From: Microbacterium sp. MYb45
Lineage (GTDB): Bacteria > Actinomycetota > Actinomycetes > Actinomycetales > Microbacteriaceae
Assembly: GCF_002979655.1 (NCBI RefSeq)
Contig: NZ_PCPG01000003.1
Span: 186,001 to 250,000 of the forward strand
Direction: 5' to 3'
Length of the DNA: 64,000 bases
Position 1 is the stretch's first letter. Each line of letters starts with the position of its first letter. The notes beneath the pieces are model-generated. The model saw only the letters and a list, made by a program, of their open reading frames with translations, did not search any database and had not been told where the DNA came from. A program made the translations under genes and the position numbers. Of this stretch, positions 17,646-25,400 are shown in pieces.

Positions 17646-18320
17646 TCAGACCTCGACGGTCCGTTCGACGGAGGCGTCCCAGGGCACCGTCCAGCCGGTG
17701 GCATCGAAGAGGGCGTCGAGCACCATCGCGGTGAAACCCCACACGATCGTCCCGTCGACGTCGAACGCCGGTCCGCGGAAGGTGTGACCCATCCGCGTGA
17801 GCGTCGAGGTGAACCGGGACGCAGGGTCGAGCAGCTGAGCGACGGGCACCCGGAACACCTCGACCGTCTCGGCATGGTCGACGGCCACGACCCTCGACGG
17901 CGACTGCCACCAGGCGAGCACCGGCGTGACGAGGTGATTGCTCGCGGCGAGCGGGATCACGGGCAGCGTGGCGAGGATCTCGACTCCGTCCGGATCGAGA
18001 CCGGTCTCCTCTTCGGCTTCACGCAGCGCGGTGGCGACCAGATCGGCGTCATCGGGCTCCACGCGGCCGCCGGGGAACGAGACCTGTCCGGGGTGGGAGG
18101 AAAGGGTGGGCGCTCGCCGCTGCAGCAGCACGTCGAGGTCGCGCGCGACGGCAGCGTCGGCCGTCGGCGCGGGCACACGGTCCAACACCCCGAACAGGAT
18201 GAGCACTGCGGCGTCGTGCGCGTTGTGCGGGTCGGCGAGCGGCGGGATCCGCACGCCCCACGAGTGGTCGGCGACGGCGGCGAGCAGCTCGGCGCGGGCG
18301 CCCTGCGGATGCATGCTCAT
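17646..18320 (-). CDS. NUDIX hydrolase, probable coenzyme A pyrophosphatase
   Basis: A 224-residue NUDIX enzyme. The Nudix box is complete: GGRVEPDDADLVATALREAE followed by EETGL. Just ahead is the segment HPGQVSFPGGR, in which the Q-x-S-F-P-G-G form is typical of the CoA pyrophosphatase (NudL/YeaB-like) group. Such enzymes cleave CoA derivatives to phosphopantetheine and adenosine 3',5'-bisphosphate. Start: ATG at 18320, with an alternative at 18314. It lies 69 bases upstream of purD on the same strand, so the two may be co-transcribed. Confidence 0.9.
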   Translation of the reverse strand: MSMHPQGARAELLAAVADHSWGVRIPPLADPHNAHDAAVLILFGVLDRVPAPTADAAVARDLDVLLQRRAPTLSSHPGQVSFPGGRVEPDDADLVATALREAEEETGLDPDGVEILATLPVIPLAASNHLVTPVLAWWQSPSRVVAVDHAETVEVFRVPVAQLLDPASRFTSTLTRMGHTFRGPAFDVDGTIVWGFTAMVLDALFDATGWTVPWDASVERTVEV

Positions 18321-18451
18321 GCGTCCGAGCTTAGAACGCGTCCGGTGCCCGTGGCCGGCGTGTCCTGGCGCCGCGGAGCGTGCGCGAGCGATGCCGCCGA
18401 GCGGCGTGGTTCACGCCATCGTGAGCGACAGTGACGAAGCGGGGGCGGGTG

Positions 18452-18476
18452 GGGTCCGCGTCGCCGACGCGGACCC
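18452..18476 (+). promoter_or_regulatory. Strong hairpin in the leader of the lipoprotein gene
   Basis: GGGTCCGCGTC (18452-18462) and GACGCGGACCC (18466-18476) form a perfect 11-base stem with a GCC loop. It ends 22 bases before the start codon at 18499. No plus-strand gene lies upstream, so it is not an obvious terminator for the plus strand. Confidence 0.55.
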
Positions 18477-18498
18477 GCGCCGGAGGTAGGCTCGCGGG

Positions 18499-18963
18499 AT
18501 GAGGCGATGGCGGGGACTCGCGCTGGGCGCGGTGCTGATGGCGGTGCTCACCGGGTGTTCCGCGACGCCCGAGGTCGACCCCGACGCCGTGCAGGACTGG
18601 ATGGCGACGCAGGACTCCCGTGAGGTCACCGGGTCTCTCGCGACGCTTGCCGGGTTGGCGTCCCCGCTCTCCGATGTCGTCGGCGAAGGCGGGGTCACGG
18701 CCGCGTTCGATGAGCCGACGGCGATCGTCTCGGTGCTGTTCGCGTGCTTCGGCCCCGAGACGATGAGTGCCGACATCGCCCTCAGCGGATCGGATGCCGG
18801 CGGCTCCGTGACGTCGCAGACGATCCGCACCGACGATCTGGTCTGCGACGGCGAGCCGCAGCGGATCGATATGGGCTTGGATGCCGCGACCGAGGTCACG
18901 GCGAACGGGCTGGGTCGGGACGCGGTCGGGGCCTGGTCGGTCGTCGTCGTGGGGGAGAGCTGA
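18499..18963 (+). CDS. Putative lipoprotein of unknown function
   Basis: A 154-residue secreted lipoprotein. The signal MRRWRGLALGAVLMAVLTGC ends in a lipobox (LTGC, Cys20). The mature part is acidic and has two further cysteines (FACFGPET and DDLVCDGEP) that could form a disulfide. I do not recognise a named enzyme domain; it resembles the small uncharacterised actinobacterial lipoproteins usually left as DUFs. The start follows GGAGGTAGG. It ends 3 bases before the sterol-carrier-like gene, so they form an operon. Confidence 0.8.
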   Translation: MRRWRGLALGAVLMAVLTGCSATPEVDPDAVQDWMATQDSREVTGSLATLAGLASPLSDVVGEGGVTAAFDEPTAIVSVLFACFGPETMSADIALSGSDAGGSVTSQTIRTDDLVCDGEPQRIDMGLDAATEVTANGLGRDAVGAWSVVVVGES

Positions 18964-18966
18964 GCG

Positions 18967-19335
18967 ATGGCCAGGAAGATCGACATCATCGACGGACGTT
19001 CGGCACTGGATGCCGTTCGCGACGCGGATGCCGCCGGCGCGAAGCCGCAGCGGACCGACCTCGCCACCGCCGTGCGCTACCTCCTGCAGCTGCTCGACGA
19101 GAAGGCCCCGGGCAACAGCGTCGAGGTCCGAGTGCCTCCGTTCGGCGCGGTGCAGGTGATCCAGGGCCCCCGCCACACGCGCGGCACACCGCCGAACGTC
19201 GTCGAGATGGATGCCGCGACCTGGATCGCGGTGGCCACGGGCACGGAGGCGTGGACGGATGCCGCGGCCGGCGGCCGCATCCATGCCTCCGGCACGCGTG
19301 CGGATCTCAGCGACGTGCTTCCGGTTCGTCCGTAG
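18967..19335 (+). CDS. Sterol-carrier-family-like small protein
   Basis: A soluble 122-residue protein, start MARKIDIIDGRSALDA. The middle holds an alternating hydrophobic strand pattern (VEVRVPPFGAVQVIQG), then PPNVVEMDAATWIAVATGTE. This last segment, ending in TW..LATG-like residues, is characteristic of bacterial SCP2/sterol-carrier-family proteins, small lipid-binding folds of unknown role often found beside purine genes in Actinobacteria. The call rests on these motifs only. Likely co-transcribed with the preceding lipoprotein. Confidence 0.7.
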   Translation: MARKIDIIDGRSALDAVRDADAAGAKPQRTDLATAVRYLLQLLDEKAPGNSVEVRVPPFGAVQVIQGPRHTRGTPPNVVEMDAATWIAVATGTEAWTDAAAGGRIHASGTRADLSDVLPVRP

Positions 19336-19342
19336 CTCCCGC

Positions 19343-20116
19343 TCAGCGCTGAGCGACCACCAAAGGCACCCCGGTGGCCGGATGCGGGAACACGTCGACC
19401 GCCTGGCCGTAGACCTGCTCGATCCGCGCGGCCGTCAGCACCTCGGCGGCCGTGCCCGTCGCCGAGACCCGGCCGTCGGAGAGCAGCGTGACGCGGTCGG
19501 CGTGGGCGAGTGCGGCATTGAGGTCGTGCAGCACGATCGCCACGGCGATGCCGTCATCCGCCCGCTCGCGGATCAGCCGCATGACATCCTCATGATGCTT
19601 GAGGTCGAGGGCGGCGGTCGGCTCGTCGAGCAACAGGATGCCGGTGCTCTGAGCGATCACCCGGGCGAGAGCGACGCGTGCGTGCTCGCCGCCGGAGAGC
19701 GAGGGCACCGCGCGAGCCTTGAGTGCCGTCACCTCGGTCTGCGCCATGGCGGCCGCCACCCGCTTGTCGTCGTCGTCCGCGGCCGGCGTGCGTGCCCACG
19801 GCGCTCGACCCATGCGCACGACCTGCTCGGCGCTGAACGGGAAGGTGACCGTGTTCTCCTGCAGCAGCACGGCGCGTTCGCGGGCGAGCAGGCGCGGCTT
19901 GATCTGCTCGATGGGCTGATCGTCGATCTCGACCGTGCCGGCCTGCGCGGTGACATCGCCGGCGAGCACTCCGAACAGGGTGGACTTGCCGGCGCCGTTG
20001 GGCCCGACGAGCGCATGGATCTCGCCGCTGTGGATCTCGATGGAGGCATCGTCGAGGATCGTCCGCCCCTCGCCGACACGCACCGTCAGCCCCGCACCGC
20101 GGAGCCGCGCGGTCAT
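19343..20116 (-). CDS. hmuV: Haem ABC transporter ATP-binding protein
   Basis: The ATPase of a haem/iron-complex importer, 257 residues. Walker A is GPNGAGKST, the signature is LSGGEHARVALARV, Walker B is GILLLDEPTAALD, followed by the H-loop VLHDLNAALAHADRV. The ending (LTAARIEQVYGQAVDVFPHP) matches HmuV/FecE-type proteins. ATG at 20116 overlaps the permease stop by 4 bases, with GGGAGG just upstream. It is the last gene of the hmuTUV operon, which should be repressed by DtxR when iron is abundant. Confidence 0.92.
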   Translation of the reverse strand: MTARLRGAGLTVRVGEGRTILDDASIEIHSGEIHALVGPNGAGKSTLFGVLAGDVTAQAGTVEIDDQPIEQIKPRLLARERAVLLQENTVTFPFSAEQVVRMGRAPWARTPAADDDDKRVAAAMAQTEVTALKARAVPSLSGGEHARVALARVIAQSTGILLLDEPTAALDLKHHEDVMRLIRERADDGIAVAIVLHDLNAALAHADRVTLLSDGRVSATGTAAEVLTAARIEQVYGQAVDVFPHPATGVPLVVAQR

Positions 20117-21186
20117 GCCCAGCCTCCCGAACGGCGGCGCGTGCGCACGAGCAGCCACAGGAAGAACGGGCCGCCCACGAGCGAAGTGATCATGCCGATC
20201 GGCAGGTCGGCGAGCGGCACGGCGGTGCGAGCGACGAGGTCGGCGACGGCGATGAGCAGTGCGCCGCCGAGCGCCGAGGCGATCACGAGCGGCAGGTGGG
20301 CGGGGCCGATCAGCATGCGCATCAGGTGCGGTACGACGAGCCCGGCGAAGCCGATGATCCCGGCGAAGGCGACGGCCGCGCACACCAACAGGGCGACCGT
20401 CACGATGACCACGATCCGCAGCAGCTCGACGTTGACACCGAGGTGACGCGCGGTGCGCTCGCCGAGGGCGAAGAGATCGAGGCTGGGTGCCACGATCAGT
20501 GCGACGACCACGCCGATCAGCACGAGTGGGGCCACCAGCTGGATGTTCGACCACAGGGCGCCGTTCAGCGAACCCAGCTGCCAGAACACGATCTGCTCGC
20601 GGGTCGACGTGGTGCCGAGGAAGGTGAAGAAGGCCATGCCGGCGCCCGCGATGGCGTTGATCGCGATGCCGGTGAGCAGCAGCGTCACGACCTCGGTGCG
20701 GCCTCCGGAGCGACTGATGAAGTACACCGAGAACACCGCGATCAGTCCGCCGAGGAACGCGAAGGCGGGCGTGGTCCACATGCCGAACGTCGCGAGTCCG
20801 AACGTGATGCTCGCCGCCGCTCCGAGCGCCGCGCCCGAGGAGACACCGACGACACCGGCATCCGCGAGGGGGTTGCCGAAGATCGCCTGCATGAGCACGC
20901 CCGAGACGGCGAGCGCGGCGCCGACGAGGAGCCCGAGCACGATGCGCGGCATCCGCAGGTTGAAGATCACGCCGTAGTCGGTGGATGCCGAGGGGGCCCA
21001 AGCGGTGTCGATGCCGATGCCGCGCAGCAGCACGCCGACCAGCGAGGTGGGGGACAGGTCGTACTGCCCGCTCGTGATCGAGACGACGCAGGTGATCGCG
21101 AGTGCGACGACCAGGCCGACCGTCACCAGGGCGAACCGGAGCCCCCGGTGCCTGGTCGGCGTCGGAGTGACGACCTCGCCGGTCAC
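20113..21186 (-). CDS. hmuU: Haem/iron-complex ABC transporter permease (FecCD family)
   Basis: A BtuC/FecCD-type permease with about ten membrane segments, 357 residues. Typical motifs are LRMPRIVLGLLVGAALAVSG with GVLMQAIFGNPLADAGVVGVS, and near the C-terminus IGFAGLVVPHLMRMLIGPAH and LPIGMITSLVGGPFFLWLL. The start is GTG at 21186, which overlaps the stop codon of hmuT by 4 bases (GTGA), so translation is coupled. It acts with HmuT and HmuV in one importer. Confidence 0.92.
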   Translation of the reverse strand: MTGEVVTPTPTRHRGLRFALVTVGLVVALAITCVVSITSGQYDLSPTSLVGVLLRGIGIDTAWAPSASTDYGVIFNLRMPRIVLGLLVGAALAVSGVLMQAIFGNPLADAGVVGVSSGAALGAAASITFGLATFGMWTTPAFAFLGGLIAVFSVYFISRSGGRTEVVTLLLTGIAINAIAGAGMAFFTFLGTTSTREQIVFWQLGSLNGALWSNIQLVAPLVLIGVVVALIVAPSLDLFALGERTARHLGVNVELLRIVVIVTVALLVCAAVAFAGIIGFAGLVVPHLMRMLIGPAHLPLVIASALGGALLIAVADLVARTAVPLADLPIGMITSLVGGPFFLWLLVRTRRRSGGWA

Positions 21187-22289
21187 TTCGCGGGCTCGGG
21201 GGCGTACAGGGCGCGGGCCAGGGCGCCGATCACATCGGCGGTGCGCGGGCCGAAGCTGAGGATCTCGCTGTCGGCCATGTCGATCACCCGACGGTGCGCT
21301 CCGGCCGGTGTCTCGGCGACGGCCGGGATCCGCTCGATGAGCCCGTCGATGCCGCCGACCGATTCGAGTCCGTCGGTCATCATCACCAGCACGTCGGGCT
21401 GCGCGGCGACGAGGGCCTCGGCGGTCATCGGCTTCATGCCCTCCCAGCCGATCTCGGCCGCGACGTCGACCCCGCCCACCGCGTCGATGAGGGAGTCGGC
21501 GCCGGAGTCCTCCCCGAAGATGTAGTACACGTTCGCGCTGCCGCGCACATAGAGGAAGAGCATGCGCGCGCGATCGGACTCGTCGGCGGGCACGACCTCG
21601 GCGATCTCGGCGAGTGTCTCGTCGACCGAGGCGTCGAGCCGCGCGATGAGCGCCTCTCCCCGGCTGGGCACCCCGAGGGCGGTGGCGATCTCGGTGACCA
21701 GCTCGTCGGTGGTGTCGAGTCGCCGATCGCTGGAGATCACCACGACCGCGATGCCCGCGTCGCGCAGCTGTTGACGGACCTCCTTGGGACCGATCGTGGT
21801 GTCGGTGAGGACGACGGTCGGCGCGAGCTCGAGGATCGCCTCGGCGTTCAGTGTGTGTCCGGTCTTCGTGACGACCGGGAGGTCTTCCGTGCCGGCGAAG
21901 ACGGTGGATGCGTCGCGGCCGACGACCTGATCGCCGAGTCCGAGGGCGAAGACGGTCGACGCGATCGTGCCCGAGATGTCGATCGGGAGGATGCGGTCGA
22001 CGTCGGTGATCTCGATCTCGCGGCCTTCGCTGTCGGTCACCGTGACCGGGAGCTTCGGCGCGGTGTCGTCGTCGACGGCCTCGATCGCGCGGCTGGAGAG
22101 GCACGCGGTGGAAGGGCCCTCATGTCCGCGCACGTCGTCGATCACGTCGAGCGAGGAGAGCGGGACGGATGCCTGCGGGCAGGTGTCTTCGGCGGTGGCG
22201 GGTGGTGCGGCGGTCGCTCCGGGCTCGGCGCACGCGGTGAGACCCATGGCGAGAGCGGCGACGAGGAAGACGGCAAAGACGCGACGCAT
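21183..22289 (-). CDS. hmuT: Haem-binding lipoprotein of the ABC importer
   Basis: The membrane-anchored receptor of a haem importer, 368 residues. A lipobox LTAC at residues 17-20 ends the signal. An extra N-terminal stretch of about 75 residues precedes the periplasmic-binding fold, which begins around PVTVTDSEGREIEITDVDRI. LAPTVVLTDTTIGPKEVRQQ and the closing segment DSEILSFGPRTADVIGAL fit HmuT proteins. The ATG at 22289 is overlapped by a DtxR-like box, and there is no ribosome binding site before it, so the message may be leaderless. Confidence 0.9.
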   Translation of the reverse strand: MRRVFAVFLVAALAMGLTACAEPGATAAPPATAEDTCPQASVPLSSLDVIDDVRGHEGPSTACLSSRAIEAVDDDTAPKLPVTVTDSEGREIEITDVDRILPIDISGTIASTVFALGLGDQVVGRDASTVFAGTEDLPVVTKTGHTLNAEAILELAPTVVLTDTTIGPKEVRQQLRDAGIAVVVISSDRRLDTTDELVTEIATALGVPSRGEALIARLDASVDETLAEIAEVVPADESDRARMLFLYVRGSANVYYIFGEDSGADSLIDAVGGVDVAAEIGWEGMKPMTAEALVAAQPDVLVMMTDGLESVGGIDGLIERIPAVAETPAGAHRRVIDMADSEILSFGPRTADVIGALARALYAPEPAK

Positions 22290-22307
22290 TAGGCAAGGCT
22301 ATCCTAA
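22289..22307. promoter_or_regulatory. DtxR-like iron box overlapping the hmuT start
   Basis: TTAGGCAAGGCTATCCTAA matches the DtxR/IdeR consensus TTAGGTTAGCCTAACCTAA in 15 of 19 positions. It covers the first base of the hmuT start codon and a possible -10 element (TAGGAT, minus strand 22306-22301). An iron-loaded DtxR bound here would block hmuT transcription. Confidence 0.82.
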
Positions 22308-22357
22308 AACTTGACGCGCGCTGATTCACACCTCTACGCTCAGGAACGGCGGCTTGC

Positions 22358-22376
22358 TTAGCCAAGCCTAACCAAC
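22358..22376. promoter_or_regulatory. Second DtxR-like iron box, facing the HtaA-type gene
   Basis: The 19 bases TTAGCCAAGCCTAACCAAC match the DtxR consensus in 14 positions. It lies 77 bases before the GTG start of the HtaA-type gene, and just downstream of a possible plus-strand promoter (TTGACG at 22311-22316, TACGCT at 22335-22340). Confidence 0.75.
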
Positions 22377-22452
22377 ATTCGACCCTTCGTCCCGACTGCA
22401 TTGCGGCACCGCCGGCGCGCGCTCTTCTGCGTGCCCGGAGCCGTGGAGAACC

Positions 22453-25400
22453 GTGAACGCCACAGCCACAGCATCCTCAGCGAGCACCCGCATACGCGTG
22501 CTGCTCGCCGCTTTCGTCTCCTTCCTCCTCGTCGCGGCCGGTGCGGTGATCGTCCCGCCCGCGCATGCTGCCGGCGCCACGGTCACGGCGACGGTCGCCT
22601 CCGCGGCCACGTCCGGCGTGAGCGTGCAAGTGCAGGCGAGCGGCCTGCCCGAGGTCGAAGGCGCCTACGCGGCCCTCATCGTCAAGGGCACGGAATCCGG
22701 CCTCAGCGGCGGTGGCGGATACGCGGCGTTTGTGATGCCGACCGTCGCCGGAGGGGCGAGCACGTTCACGCTCGATGCGCCGGCCGGCTCGCTCGATCGG
22801 ACGAAGTCCTACGAGGTGCTCGTGTGGCAGAAGCACTCGAACCCGAACGAGACGACGATCTACGGCCGCGGCGACGTCGCGATCTCCGCGGGGCAGTGGG
22901 ACGCCGTGTTCGGTCCCGTGCCCACCGATCCCGGTACCGATCCGGGGACGGACCCCGGAACCGACCCGGGAACCGATCCCGGTACTGACCCGGGCACCGA
23001 TCCCGGTACCGATCCGGGCACCGATCCCGGGACTGACCCGGGCACCGATCCCGGGACTGACCCGGGCACCGATCCCGGTACCGATCCGGGTACCGATCCG
23101 GGTGAGACACCGTTCTCCCCGGCGATCGAGGTGTTCCTCGCCGACGGCGCGACCCCGGCGACCGGCACGGTCCTCAAGGCCGGCGACAAGGTCGTCGTGA
23201 AGGGCTCGGGTTACGACCCGGCGGCGAACGTCGGCGGGCGCGGGGTTCCGATCCCGAAGGACCTGCCGCAGGGCACGTACGTCGTGTTCGGCAACTTCGC
23301 CTCGGCGTGGCAGCCGTCCACCGGCGCAGCATCGTCGACGCGCTCGGTCGGAGCGCAGGCCTGGGCGCTGTCGGAGGGTGTGCTGAACCAGGTGCCGCAG
23401 CAGTATCAGGGTGCGATCCGCGCACAGTGGGTCGACATCGCGGATGACGGCACGTTCCAGGCGACCCTGACGCTGAAGGACGCGGCAGCGACCCCCGGCT
23501 CGTACGGCGTCTACACCTACGGTGCCGGCGGAGTTACCAACGCCGCACAGGAGCAGAGCATCGCCCTGACCTACTCCGAGACCGCTGTCGCTTCCGCGAC
23601 CGTGAAGACCGCGACCGCGAAGGACGGGCTGACCGTCACCGCATCCGGTTCGAAGCTGGGCGCGATCACCGGTGCGTACGCCGCACTGATCGAGGCCGGA
23701 ACTGAGGCGGAGGTCACCTCGGGCGGCGGGTTCCTTGCGATGCAGTACGTGCGGGGAATCACGGGCGGCGCGTTCACCGTCGATCTGACGGCGGCCGCCG
23801 ACACGCTGGACCGCACCAAGTCCTACGAGGTCATCGTCTGGAAACAGCACACGATGCCGAACGCCGACACCATCTATGCGCGCGGCGCCGTCACGATCAG
23901 CGATGCCGAGTGGGACGCGCTCGTCGACCCCACCTTCTCCCCGGCGATCGAGGTGTTCCTGGCCGATGGCACCACGCCGGCCGGCACCGCTGCTCTCAAG
24001 GCGGGCGACAAGGTCGTGGTGAAGGGCTCCGGCTACGACCCGGCGGCCAATGTCGGCGGTCGCGGGGTCCCGATTCCGAAGGACCTGCCGCAGGGTACCT
24101 ACGTGGTGTTCGGCAACTTCGCTTCCGCGTGGCAGCCGTCCACCGGTGCAGCGTCGTCGACGCGCTCGGTCGGAGCGCAGGTCTGGGCGCTCTCCGAGGG
24201 TGTGCTGAACCAGGTTCCTTCGCAGTATCAGGGGGCGATCCGCGCACAGTGGGTCGACATCGCGGATGACGGCACGTTCGAGGCGACCCTGACTCTGAAG
24301 GACGCGGCAGCGACCCCGGGTGCGTACGGCATCTACACGTACGCAGCGGGTGGCGTGGTCAACGCCGACCAGGAGCAGAGCGTCGCGCTCAACTACGGCG
24401 ACACTGCGGGCCTCACCGCCACGGTGAAGGCGGCGACGGCGAAGGACGGCCTGACCGTCACGGCGGCGGCCTCGAAGCTCGGTGACATCACGGGTGCATA
24501 TGTCGCGCTGATCGAGAAGGGCACCGAGGCGGATGTGACGGCCGGCGGCGGATTCCTCGCGATGCAGTACGTGCGGGGCATCATCGGCGGCGCGTTCAGC
24601 GTCGATCTGACGGCGGCCGCCGACACGCTGGACCGCACCAAGTCCTACGAGGTCATCGTCTGGAAACAGCACACGATGCCGAACGCCGACACCATCTACG
24701 CCCGTGCCACCGCGCCGGTCAGTGATGAGCAGTGGAACGCGATCTTCCCGGAGGGCCCCGCCCTCGGCGCGACCGTGAAGACGGCGACGGCGAAGGACGG
24801 CCTGACCGTCACGGCCGCGGCCTCGAAGCTGGGCGACATTGCCGGCGCGTATGCCGCGCTGATCGAGAAGGGCACCGAGGCGGATGTGACGGCCGGCGGC
24901 GGATTCCTCGCGATGCAGTACGTGACGAAGATCACGTTCGGCGCGTTCGCGGTCGATCTCACGACGGCGGCGAAGAACCTCGACCGCACGAAGTCGTACG
25001 AGGTGATCGTGTGGAAGCAGCACACGATGCCGACCGCCGACACGATCTACGTGCGTGGCGATGTGACGATCACGGAAGCCCAGTGGCGCACGCTGTTCGG
25101 CGAGAAGCCCACCGACCCGAAGCCGCCGACGACGCCGACGACTCCGCCGGCCAGCGTGCCCGGTGGATCGCTCCGGTGGGCGATCTCCTCGGACTTCGCC
25201 AAGTACGTCACGGGCGGCATCGCGCAGGGGGCGATCTCGGTCTCCGACGGCGCGACGCGCTCGGGCAGCCAGTTCCAGTTCGGGCAGACCGTCGGGGGAG
25301 ACTTCGACGTGAAGACCGGGCTCGGCAGCGTCGTCTACCGGGGATCGGTGCGCTTCACGGGACACCACGGTGTGCTCGACGTGACCGTGTCGAACCCGCA

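Noticed and set aside
22930-23097. Tandem repeats considered as a CRISPR array
   Set aside because: The 12-base units are contiguous, in frame and encode Pro-Gly-Thr-Asp inside a gene; there are no spacers.
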